Notes: generated by a model from the letters alone, not told the origin. DNA of 5,978 bases from VAZQ01 sp036502925 (GCA_036502925.1 DASXXS010000340.1:1-5978), one strand, 5' to 3'. Positions 1 to 5,269 are shown, numbered from the stretch's first letter. Numbers and translations: made by a program.

Positions 1-437
1 TCATCAAGCTCCGTGCCGATCTTGCTCCAAAGCATGCGCAGCGCATGGAACAGCTGGCGCGCGACGGCTTTTACAACAATGTGCCGTTCCATCGCGTCAT
101 CGATGGCTTCATGGCGCAGACCGGCGACGGCCAGAACCACAACGGCACCGGCGGCTCGAAGTATCCCGACCTGAAGGCGGAGTTCTCGAAGGCGTCGTTC
201 AAGCGCGGCATCGTCGGCATGGCGCGCAAGGGCGGCAACGACGACTCGGCCAACAGCCAGTTCTTCATCATGTTCGCCGACGCGTCGCACCTGAACGGCC
301 AGTACACCGTGGTCGGCGAGGTCGTCTCCGGCATGGAGGTGGTCGACAAGCTCAAGAAGGGGCCGGAGGCGCAGAACGGCGCCGTCACCGACCCCGATCG
401 CATGCTCAAGGTACAAGTGGGGGCCGACGCCAAATGA
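1..437 (+). CDS. Peptidyl-prolyl cis-trans isomerase, cyclophilin type (5' end outside window)
   Basis: Cyclophilins catalyse cis-trans isomerisation of peptide bonds before proline and help protein folding. The reading frame is open from the first base, so the N-terminus lies upstream; 144 residues are visible. Counting from the first whole codon (position 3), the catalytic core is intact: FHRVIDGFMAQTG at residues 29-41 holds the catalytic Arg31, Phe36 and Gln39, and NSQFFI lies at 84-89. The residue matching human CypA Trp121 is His96 (in ASHLNGQYTV). Compared with the second cyclophilin at 1489, the loop after QTG is about four residues longer (GDGQNHNGTGGS). Whether it is periplasmic (PpiA-like) or cytoplasmic cannot be decided without the N-terminus; in related genomes I recall that the first member of such pairs often has a signal peptide. 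The downstream gene begins 10 nt after the stop, with its ribosome binding site touching the stop codon. Confidence 0.95.
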   Translation, partial: IKLRADLAPKHAQRMEQLARDGFYNNVPFHRVIDGFMAQTGDGQNHNGTGGSKYPDLKAEFSKASFKRGIVGMARKGGNDDSANSQFFIMFADASHLNGQYTVVGEVVSGMEVVDKLKKGPEAQNGAVTDPDRMLKVQVGADAK

Positions 438-442
438 GGAGG
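437..442 (+). promoter_or_regulatory. Shine-Dalgarno AGGAGG touching the upstream stop codon
   Basis: A consensus AGGAGG lies 5 nt before the ATG at 448 and shares its first base with the TGA stop of the preceding cyclophilin gene. It fixes the start of the first TolA-C-like gene and suggests that ribosomes finishing the cyclophilin can reinitiate there. Confidence 0.8.
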
Positions 443-447
443 CGTGC

Positions 448-1053
448 ATGCGCCCGATCCCGGTTTTGCTCGCGATCGCGGCCGTAGCCGGCGCAGTCGA
501 AGGGACAGGCGCGGGTCCGGCCGCCGCGCAGTGCAGCGTGTTCAGCCGGCATCCCTGCGTGCCCAACGTATGCAGCGTATTCCGCCGGCGCCCCTGCGTG
601 CCCGAGCCGGTCTATCCGTTCAGCGAGGATCTGCGGCTGACGATCGTCACCGCCGCGTCCGACCGGAAGGACCAGAAGAATGAGAGCCCCGAGGCCGCTG
701 CCGCTGCCGACACGGCGGGCAGGTCCGACGGGGAGCAGCACGAGCTCAACACCATCCGCGACCTGTTCGACGCCCTGCGCGCCTGTTGGGTGCCGCCGCC
801 GCCGGACGAAGCGCGCGCCGACATGCAGATGTCGGTGCGGCTGAGCTTCAAGCGCAGCGGCCGGATGATCGGCGAACCGCGGGTGACCTATACCAGTCCC
901 GACGCGCCGCCGGCGGCAAGGAACACCTACCACGATGCGATCATGGCGGCGCTCGAGCGCTGCACGCCGCTGCCGCTCACGCCTGGCCTCGGCGGCGCCG
1001 TCGCCGGGCGCCCGATCGCGATCCGCTTCGTCGACAACCGGAATACGCAATGA
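448..1053 (+). CDS. Exported protein with Cys-rich tandem repeat and TolA/TonB-C-like domain (paralogue 1)
   Basis: 201 residues, function not established. Residues 1-27 look like a signal peptide: a short hydrophobic core (about 4-17), then AAA-Q as a plausible signal peptidase I site; there is no lipobox. Next comes a tandem 13-residue repeat (29-41 and 42-54), each unit of the form CSVFxRxPCVP, giving Cys29, 37, 42 and 50. A polar Ala/Glu/Asp linker (about 70-98) leads to a C-terminal domain (100-199): LNTI, then CWVPPP (Cys113), a basic beta-strand (RLSFKRSG), GEPRVTY, and ERCTPLPL (Cys172), ending RFVDNR. The layout CW-x-PP ... strand-x-G ... A-x-x-RC-x-P resembles the C-terminal domain of alphaproteobacterial TolA, where two cysteines can pair; this is my reading by eye. 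The C-terminal domain is about half identical to the next gene product. The ATG at 448 is set by a consensus ribosome binding site. A periplasmic location is inferred. Confidence 0.85.
   Translation: MRPIPVLLAIAAVAGAVEGTGAGPAAAQCSVFSRHPCVPNVCSVFRRRPCVPEPVYPFSEDLRLTIVTAASDRKDQKNESPEAAAAADTAGRSDGEQHELNTIRDLFDALRACWVPPPPDEARADMQMSVRLSFKRSGRMIGEPRVTYTSPDAPPAARNTYHDAIMAALERCTPLPLTPGLGGAVAGRPIAIRFVDNRNTQ
532..609 (+). repeat. Tandem 39-bp in-frame duplication
   Basis: Two adjacent 39-bp units (532-570 and 571-609) inside the first TolA-C-like gene encode the CSVFxRxPCVP repeats. The first 33 bases match at 29 positions and the last two codons diverge, which points to an old internal duplication. 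The second paralogue lacks this segment altogether. Confidence 0.8.
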
Positions 1054-1505
1054 CGATGCCGATTTCCACGCCCGTGATCTGCACGGCCGTTGCGGCGGTC
1101 GCCCTCGCGATCGGCGCGAGCGCATTTGCCCAGGAGCCGAACGAAGCGAAAAAACCCGCAGCGCCGCTCAACACCATCGCGGAAGTATTTGCCGCACTGG
1201 AGGCCTGCTGGGTTCCGCCCGCGCTCGAGCAGGCGCGCGCCGGGATGCAGATCACCGTGCAGCTGAGCTTCAAGCGCAACGGAGAACTCCTCGGCAAGCC
1301 GCGCATCACCTATGAGACGCCGAATGCGTCGGACGACGAGCGGCAGTCCTATCGGGTCGCGGTGGCGCAGGCGGTGCGCCGCTGCATGCCCTTGCCGTTC
1401 ACCGATGCGCTCGGCAACGCGCTCGCCGGGCGCCCGCTCACGCTGCGATTCATCGACAACCGAAAACTCAAGCAGGCAGGAACAGCAGATGTCACAGAAA
1501 GCTGA
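1050..1505 (+). CDS. Exported protein with TolA/TonB-C-like domain (paralogue 2)
   Basis: 151 residues. The ATG at 1050 overlaps the TGA of the previous gene (ATGA), the classic arrangement for coupled translation; the ribosome binding site is weak. A second in-frame ATG at 1056 is also possible. Residues 1-27 form a convincing signal peptide (hydrophobic core about 8-24, cleavage likely after AFA before Gln28). Only a short linker separates it from the domain at 40-138: LNTI, CWVPP (Cys53), QLSFKRNG, GKPRITY, RRCMPLPF (Cys112), RFIDNR. About 54 of 101 domain residues match the upstream paralogue, including both cysteines, so the pair arose by tandem duplication. The Cys-rich repeat of paralogue 1 is missing here. 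The fold assignment (TolA/TonB C-terminal-like) rests on motif layout only. With no long periplasmic helix and no retained membrane anchor it would be a free periplasmic domain. Its last codons overlap the next gene. Confidence 0.85.
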   Translation: MTMPISTPVICTAVAAVALAIGASAFAQEPNEAKKPAAPLNTIAEVFAALEACWVPPALEQARAGMQITVQLSFKRNGELLGKPRITYETPNASDDERQSYRVAVAQAVRRCMPLPFTDALGNALAGRPLTLRFIDNRKLKQAGTADVTES

Positions 1506-1962
1506 AGGCGACGAAAACAAGCTCGTCCTGGAGACCACCAAAGGCCCGATCACGATCGCGCTGCGGCCCGACCTGGCGCCGGCTCATGTCGCGCGCATCA
1601 AGGAACTGGTCGGGGAGGGGTTCTACGACGGGGTGGCCTTTCACCGAGTGATCGAGGGCTTCATGGCACAGACCGGCTGCCCGCAGGGAACCGGCACCGG
1701 CGGCTCGGGCCGGAAGCTCAAGGCGGAATTCTCCAAGGAGAAACACGTCCGCGGCACCGTATCGATGGCGCGCTCGCAGAATCCGGATTCCGGCGACAGC
1801 CAGTTCTTCATCTGCTTCGAGGAATCGCCTTGGCTCAACGGCCAATACACCGTCTGGGGCATGGTCGTCGAAGGCATGGAGAATGTCGATAAGATCAAGC
1901 GCGGCGAGCCGGTGGCCGATCCGGACCGGATCGTCTCGGCCCGCCTCGCGAATGCGGCATGA
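1489..1962 (+). CDS. ppiB: Peptidyl-prolyl cis-trans isomerase, cyclophilin type (PpiB-like)
   Basis: 157 residues, a complete single-domain cyclophilin without a signal peptide, so probably cytoplasmic. The core is canonical: FHRVIEGFMAQTG at 51-63 with catalytic Arg53, Phe58 and Gln61; GTGTGGSG at 67-74; MARSQNPDSGDSQFFI at 93-108; WLNGQYTVWG at 115-124; the C-terminal DPDRIVSARL is typical of the family. Trp115 corresponds to CypA Trp121, the residue linked to cyclosporin A binding, and differs from the His in the first cyclophilin of this operon. Cys64 replaces the Asp usually seen in QTGD. The ATG at 1489 lies inside the upstream gene (17-nt overlap), 8 nt after a weak AGG ribosome binding site; it fits the usual family N-terminus, unlike the longer open frame upstream. 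The stop is followed within 8 nt by the heptamer repeat. Confidence 0.95.
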   Translation: MSQKAEGDENKLVLETTKGPITIALRPDLAPAHVARIKELVGEGFYDGVAFHRVIEGFMAQTGCPQGTGTGGSGRKLKAEFSKEKHVRGTVSMARSQNPDSGDSQFFICFEESPWLNGQYTVWGMVVEGMENVDKIKRGEPVADPDRIVSARLANAA

Positions 1963-1969
1963 AGGATTT

Positions 1970-2106
1970 GAGTGGTGAATAGTGAGTGGCGAAAGTGAGT
2001 GGTGAATGGTGAGTGGGGAATAGTGAGCGGCGGTCAGCGAGTCGCTACTCACTACTCACTATTCGCTATTCGCCACTCACTATTCGCTATTCATTCGCTA
2101 TTCGCT
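1970..2106. repeat. Mirrored heptamer repeat forming a long imperfect inverted repeat
   Basis: From 1970 to about 2046 the sequence is a chain of degenerate heptamers of the form GARTRGY (GAGTGGT, GAATAGT, GAGTGGC and so on). From about 2046 to 2106 the chain continues as the reverse complement (TACTCAC, TATTCGC, CACTCAC). The two halves can pair: 1977-1993 is a perfect 17-nt complement of 2069-2085, and 2018-2027 of 2055-2064, with AGCGA/TCGCT at the centre. It sits between the convergent ppiB and the small minus-strand gene. As RNA it would form a large hairpin and could end transcription from both sides, although no T tract is present. Units vary in sequence and two have an altered length (one short, one with an extra TATT-like insert), so this is an aged repeat, not a fresh expansion. 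Confidence 0.85.
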
Positions 2107-2314
2107 CCATTTCCGCCGCCCATTGCGGCGGCGCGAAAGATTCGGAATCGCACACCCAGGCGTCCTTGGCAAACCATTCGTGCTCGGTTCGGCACATCGG
2201 ACAGTAGACCCGCGCGAAAAATACCGGCGTAGCATTGAAGCTGGCGCGATCGGCAACAATGCCGGTCGAAATGTCGCATCCTGTATCCGGACATTTCACC
2301 ATGACGGTGCCCAT
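2087..2314 (-). CDS. Small Cys-rich zinc-ribbon-like protein
   Basis: 75 residues on the minus strand, function unknown. The start at 2314 is supported by AAGGAG six nt upstream; a second Met at residue 5 has no such site. Cysteines lie at 8, 13, 38, 41 and 55. VKCPDTG (6-12) and VYCPMC (36-41) look like the two knuckles of a zinc ribbon, and TEHEWFAKDAWVC (43-55) is a distinctive conserved-looking segment. I recall small proteins of this type (MVKCPxTG...STGI...D...CPxC...HEWF) in Bradyrhizobium-like genomes, annotated as hypothetical. No signal peptide or membrane segment is visible, so it is probably cytoplasmic. The last six codons (ERIANE) and the TAG stop are made of the heptamer repeat, so the present C-terminus is probably not the ancestral one. 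The gene converges with ppiB. Confidence 0.75.
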   Translation of the reverse strand: MGTVMVKCPDTGCDISTGIVADRASFNATPVFFARVYCPMCRTEHEWFAKDAWVCDSESFAPPQWAAEMERIANE

Positions 2315-2320
2315 TGAATG

Positions 2321-2326
2321 CTCCTT
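2321..2326 (-). promoter_or_regulatory. Shine-Dalgarno AAGGAG of the small minus-strand gene
   Basis: Read on the minus strand the sequence is AAGGAG, six nt before the ATG at 2314. It decides the start codon and is the best evidence that this short frame is a real gene. Confidence 0.75.
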
Positions 2327-2380
2327 TTGCGAACTCGCCTTCGTGTTCTCGGACTACTACCGGGCGCATGCGAAGATAGT

Positions 2381-2408
2381 TTGACGCGACCGAGGTCATA
2401 TTGAGAAT
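2381..2408 (+). promoter_or_regulatory. Candidate housekeeping promoter for the 96-residue gene
   Basis: TTGACG at 2381-2386 and GAGAAT at 2403-2408 are separated by 16 nt, matching five of six and four of six consensus positions. They lie in the divergent intergenic region and point at the gene starting at 2561, giving a leader of about 145 nt. Another AT-rich stretch, 2464-2492, could hold a weaker promoter closer to the gene. I found no convincing promoter for the minus-strand gene. Confidence 0.3.
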
Positions 2409-2505
2409 TGGATGACAATAAGGCGACGGCCGATGGTGCGGCGCACACACGCACGATCGGCACTTCAATTGATTTTGAACCATCGAATTAATCTCTGGTC
2501 ATGGA

Positions 2506-2540
2506 ACCGGGACATAGAGGAGCACGTTACAGGTCCCGGT
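2506..2540 (+). other. Leader inverted repeat upstream of the 96-residue gene
   Basis: ACCGGGAC (2506-2513) and GTCCCGGT (2533-2540) are perfect 8-nt complements around a 19-nt loop. The element ends 20 nt before the ATG at 2561 and just before its ribosome binding site (AAAGGGAA, about 2549-2555). It could be an mRNA hairpin or a protein-binding site; there is no T tract after it. Confidence 0.45.
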
Positions 2541-2560
2541 GAGCCACAAAAGGGAACATC

Positions 2561-2851
2561 ATGCCTGGAACCCACGCTGAGGACCAATCGCGAGCTGGCG
2601 CCTTGGTCCAGCCTCGACCGCGCAAACGCTACATCGTGGTGCGACGCGAGGACGTCTGGTTCATTATATTCGGAGGCGAGGAGTTCGGCCCTTACAAGAC
2701 CGAGCGTGAAGCCAAGCTGTTTGCCGTCGATGCTGCTTATAAGCTCGGCGAGCAGGGCGAGGAGACGGAAGTGATGGTGTCGTCGGACGAGGCGGGCGCG
2801 GTTTCGCCGATCTGGGTCTACGGCCAGCACTGCTATCCGCCGCGCGAATAG
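2561..2851 (+). CDS. Conserved-type hypothetical protein, possibly DUF2188-like
   Basis: 96 residues, function unknown. The ATG at 2561 follows an AAAGGGAA ribosome binding site at a good distance. Residues 1-22 are polar and look disordered. Residues 23-88 form a compact alternating pattern: RYIVVRREDVWFIIFGGEEFGPYKT (probable beta-hairpin), EREAKLFAVDAAYKLGEQG (probable helix), ETEVMVSSDEAGAVSPIWVYG (two more strands). This strand-strand-helix-strand layout, with Trp followed by a Gly-rich turn and a T-x-x-EA helix, resembles the small DUF2188 family; the match is by eye and weak. There is no signal peptide or membrane segment, so it is probably a soluble cytoplasmic protein. It lies 89 nt upstream of queA on the same strand, but nothing links it to queuosine synthesis. 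Confidence 0.7.
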   Translation: MPGTHAEDQSRAGALVQPRPRKRYIVVRREDVWFIIFGGEEFGPYKTEREAKLFAVDAAYKLGEQGEETEVMVSSDEAGAVSPIWVYGQHCYPPRE

Positions 2852-2940
2852 CCGCACCCAATCCCGACGCGACGTGTTGCAGGACCGGACGGTTTGTGCG
2901 AACCGCCTGGGCGCGTGAGCGCAAGGGGGCGGGCCCTGCA

Positions 2941-4020
2941 ATGCAAACCGATCTGTTCGATTTCGAGCTGCCGGCCGACCGGATCGCGTTGCGGCCCATT
3001 GTGCCGCGCGACGCCGCGCGGCTCTTGCTGGTGCGTCCCGGCGCGACGCCGCTGTTCGAGGACCGAAGCGTGCGTGATCTTCCGCAGCTGCTGCGGCCCG
3101 GCGATGCGCTGGTGGTCAATGACAGCAAGGTCATTCCGGCGCGCCTGATCGGGCGGCGGATCGGGCGGGGCGACGCCGAGCCTGCGATCGAGGCGACGCT
3201 GCATCAGCGCCTCGATGGCGCCCGCTGGCGGGCCTTCGTGAAGCCCGTCAAGCGGCTGGCTCCGGGAGACATCGTGCGCTTCGGCGCGGAGGGCAGGGTG
3301 TGCCTGCTCGGCCAGCTCGACGCCACGGTCGAGGCAAAAGGCGAGCGCGGCGAAGTGACGCTCGCCTTCGCGTTCCATGGCGCGGTGCTCGACCAGGCAC
3401 TCGAGGAACGCGGCACTATGCCGCTGCCGCCCTATATCGCGGCCCGGCGGGAGGCCGACGAACGCGACCGCGACGACTATCAGACCATGTTCGCGCACCA
3501 GCAAGGCGCGGTCGCGGCGCCGACCGCGGGCCTGCATTTCACGCCGGAGCTGGCCGCTGGCCTGCAGGCCCACGGCATCGCGCTCCACCGGGTGACCCTG
3601 CATGTCGGGGCCGGCACCTTCCTTCCGGTCAAGGCGGCGGATACGGCCGGTCATCACATGCATTCCGAGCGCGGCAGCCTGAGCCCCGCTACGGCGGCTG
3701 CGCTCAATGGCGTGCGCCGCGCCGGCGGTCGCGTGGTGGCGGTCGGCTCGACCTCGCTGCGCCTGATCGAGAGCGCGAGCGGGGAGGACGGTACAGTGCG
3801 CCCGTTCGCGGGCGAGACCGCGATGTTCATCACGCCCGGCTACCGCTTCCGCGCGGTGGACGTGCTGCTGACCAATTTCCACCTGCCGCGTTCGACCCTG
3901 TTCATGCTGGTCGCAGCCTTTTGCGGCCTTGACGTGATGCGCGAGGCCTATGCGCATGCCATCGCGGCCGGTTATCGTTTCTATTCCTACGGGGATGCCT
4001 GCCTGCTGTTCCGCGTGTAA
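2941..4020 (+). CDS. queA: S-adenosylmethionine:tRNA ribosyltransferase-isomerase
   Basis: QueA moves and isomerises the ribose of S-adenosylmethionine onto 7-aminomethyl-7-deazaguanine (preQ1) already in tRNA, giving epoxyqueuosine at wobble position 34. The protein has 359 residues, normal for the family. Recognisable blocks are DLFDFELP at 4-11, GDALVVNDSKVIPARL at 54-69, GAVAAPTAGLHFTPEL at 189-204, LHVGAGTFLPVK at 220-231, HHMHSE at 238-243, VGSTSLRLIES at 268-278, ETAMFITPGYRF at 292-303, and DVLLTNFHLPRSTLFMLVAAF at 307-327 (split here by its core NFHLP), ending in YRFYSYGDACLL. I chose ATG 2941 because the family begins directly with a DLFDF-type sequence. An in-frame GTG at 2896 would add 15 residues (a Arg/Ala/Gly-rich stretch) with no family precedent I know. 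AAGGGGG at 2923-2929 is a somewhat distant ribosome binding site for 2941. tgt follows 113 nt later. Confidence 0.97.
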   Translation: MQTDLFDFELPADRIALRPIVPRDAARLLLVRPGATPLFEDRSVRDLPQLLRPGDALVVNDSKVIPARLIGRRIGRGDAEPAIEATLHQRLDGARWRAFVKPVKRLAPGDIVRFGAEGRVCLLGQLDATVEAKGERGEVTLAFAFHGAVLDQALEERGTMPLPPYIAARREADERDRDDYQTMFAHQQGAVAAPTAGLHFTPELAAGLQAHGIALHRVTLHVGAGTFLPVKAADTAGHHMHSERGSLSPATAAALNGVRRAGGRVVAVGSTSLRLIESASGEDGTVRPFAGETAMFITPGYRFRAVDVLLTNFHLPRSTLFMLVAAFCGLDVMREAYAHAIAAGYRFYSYGDACLLFRV

Positions 4021-4133
4021 ACCAGAATGTCCGCCGGTTCGATCCCTCCAACTCCATGAGCGCCGTGCACGACCTCACCGCGGCGGCGGCTAGCCCGATA
4101 TAAAATTCCTTGCCTCAAGAGCCTGCGCCGCCG

Positions 4134-5261
4134 ATGCCCGACGAATTCCAATTCCGCCTGCTTGCCACCGACGGCGCGGCTCGCTGCGGCGAGATCTTGA
4201 CGCGCCATGGCCCGGTGGCGACGCCCGCCTTCATGCCGGTCGGTACCCAGGCCACCGTCAAGGGCATGCTGCCCGAAGCGGTGCGCGCCGGCGGCGCCGA
4301 CATCGTCCTCGGCAATACCTATCATCTGATGCTGCGCCCGGGCGCCGAGCGGATCGCGGCGCTCGGGGGCTTGCACAAGTTCATGAACTGGCCGCACGCG
4401 ATCCTGACCGATTCCGGCGGCTTTCAGGTCATGTCGCTGTCCGGCCTGCGCAAGGTGGACGAACGCGCGGTGACCTTCCGCTCCCACCTGGATGGCGCCC
4501 TGGTGGAGCTTACGCCCGAGCGCGCGATCGAGATTCAGGCGCTGCTCGGCTCCGACATCGCCATGCAGCTCGACGAATGCGTCGCCCTGCCGGCGCCGCG
4601 CGCCGATCTTGCGCGCGCCATGCGCTTGTCGCTGCGCTGGGCCGAGCGCTCGAAACGCGCTTTCGAAGGGGTGAGGGGTGCCTTGTTCGGCATCGTCCAG
4701 GGCGGCGACGATCCCGAGCTGCGCCTGGAAAGCCTTTCCGCGCTCGTGGATATGGACTTTCATGGCTATGCCATCGGCGGGCTCGCGGTCGGCGAGGCGC
4801 CCGAGGTGATGCGCAAGACGATCGAAAGCTTCGCCCCGGCGCTGCCCGTCGATCGGCCCCATTATCTGATGGGCGTCGGAACACCGGCGGATCTGCTCGA
4901 GGCGGTGGCGCGCGGCATCGACATGTTCGACTGCGTGCTGCCGACCCGCAACGGCCGCCACGGCCTTGCCTTCACGCGCTTCGGGCCGATCAGCCTGAAG
5001 AACGCGCGCCATGCCGAGGATCCGCGTCCATTGGACGCGACAAGCCCATGCCCGGCGGCGCGGGACTATTCGCGTGCCTATCTGCACCATCTGGTCAAGG
5101 CCGGCGAGATGCTCGGCGCCATCCTGCTGACGATGGTCAATCTTTCCTATTATCAGGAGCTGATGGCCGGGGCGCGCGCGGCGATCACGGCCGGCCGCTT
5201 CGAGGACTTCCGTCAGGAGACCGACGCGATGTGGGCGCAGGGCGACCTGCCGCCGCGCTGA
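4134..5261 (+). CDS. tgt: tRNA-guanine transglycosylase (queuine tRNA-ribosyltransferase)
   Basis: Tgt replaces guanine-34 with preQ1 in tRNAs for Asp, Asn, His and Tyr; QueA then modifies it. The protein has 375 residues, equal to E. coli Tgt. Visible motifs: LATDGAARCG at 10-19; TPAFMPVGTQATVKGM at 30-45; GNTYHLMLRPG at 60-70; DSGGFQVMSLS at 93-103 with catalytic Asp93; QLDEC at 145-149; FGIVQGG at 185-191; IGGLAVGE at 214-221 (base pocket); DMFDCVLPTRNGRHG at 263-277 with the nucleophilic Asp. The zinc-site region is abnormal: where the family has Cys-x-Cys-x2-Cys, this protein reads Ser304, Cys306 and Ala309 (TSPCPAARDYSRAY), and the fourth ligand His in the TEHN-type motif is Val335 (TMVN). 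ATG 4134 fits the family start; TTG 4110 would add eight residues and has no ribosome binding site. The site before 4134 is also weak (AAGAG, 12 nt). Confidence 0.97.
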   Translation: MPDEFQFRLLATDGAARCGEILTRHGPVATPAFMPVGTQATVKGMLPEAVRAGGADIVLGNTYHLMLRPGAERIAALGGLHKFMNWPHAILTDSGGFQVMSLSGLRKVDERAVTFRSHLDGALVELTPERAIEIQALLGSDIAMQLDECVALPAPRADLARAMRLSLRWAERSKRAFEGVRGALFGIVQGGDDPELRLESLSALVDMDFHGYAIGGLAVGEAPEVMRKTIESFAPALPVDRPHYLMGVGTPADLLEAVARGIDMFDCVLPTRNGRHGLAFTRFGPISLKNARHAEDPRPLDATSPCPAARDYSRAYLHHLVKAGEMLGAILLTMVNLSYYQELMAGARAAITAGRFEDFRQETDAMWAQGDLPPR

Positions 5262-5269
5262 GGCGCGGC
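5252..5269 (+). terminator. GC hairpin at the tgt stop codon (possible terminator)
   Basis: GCCGCGC (5252-5258) and GCGCGGC (5263-5269) pair perfectly over 7 bp around a TGAG loop that contains the tgt stop codon. It is followed by AAAATAC, not by a T tract, so it is not a standard intrinsic terminator; it may slow transcription or protect the 3' end. Confidence 0.35.

Noticed and set aside
406..1553. Long minus-strand open frames opposite the TolA-C-like genes
   Set aside because: The plus-strand genes have signal peptides, paralogy to each other and coupled starts; the opposite frames are Arg-rich and show no motifs.
1970..2106. Possible CRISPR array
   Set aside because: Units are 7 nt with no spacers and the second half is inverted; this is a short tandem repeat, not a CRISPR.
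2113..2131. CCGCCGC/GCGGCGG hairpin near the convergent junction
   Set aside because: It lies within the coding part of the minus-strand gene (the APPQWAA segment) and is readily explained by GC-rich codons; no T tract.
1999..2232. Short plus-strand open frames across the heptamer repeat (repeated SLFAIRHS-like peptide)
   Set aside because: The peptide repetition is a by-product of the 7-nt unit; no ribosome binding site and it overlaps the better-supported minus-strand gene.
2852..2940. Possible preQ1 riboswitch before queA
   Set aside because: There is a small CGGTT/AACCG hairpin at 2890-2905, but no A-rich tail or preQ1 aptamer-like sequence. Not supportable.
2833..3957. Minus-strand open frame of about 374 codons covering queA
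   Set aside because: Antisense shadow of a securely identified gene; composition biased and no ribosome binding site or domain seen.
4036..4060. GGTTCGATCCC followed by ...ctcca, resembling a tRNA T-loop and 3' end
   Set aside because: Only two base pairs of the T stem form and no anticodon or acceptor partner exists upstream, which is queA coding sequence. Too weak for a tRNA remnant or attachment site.
4099..4106. TATAAAAT as a -10 box for tgt
   Set aside because: No recognisable -35 box at a suitable distance (about 4076-4081 reads CACCGC); tgt may simply be co-transcribed with queA.
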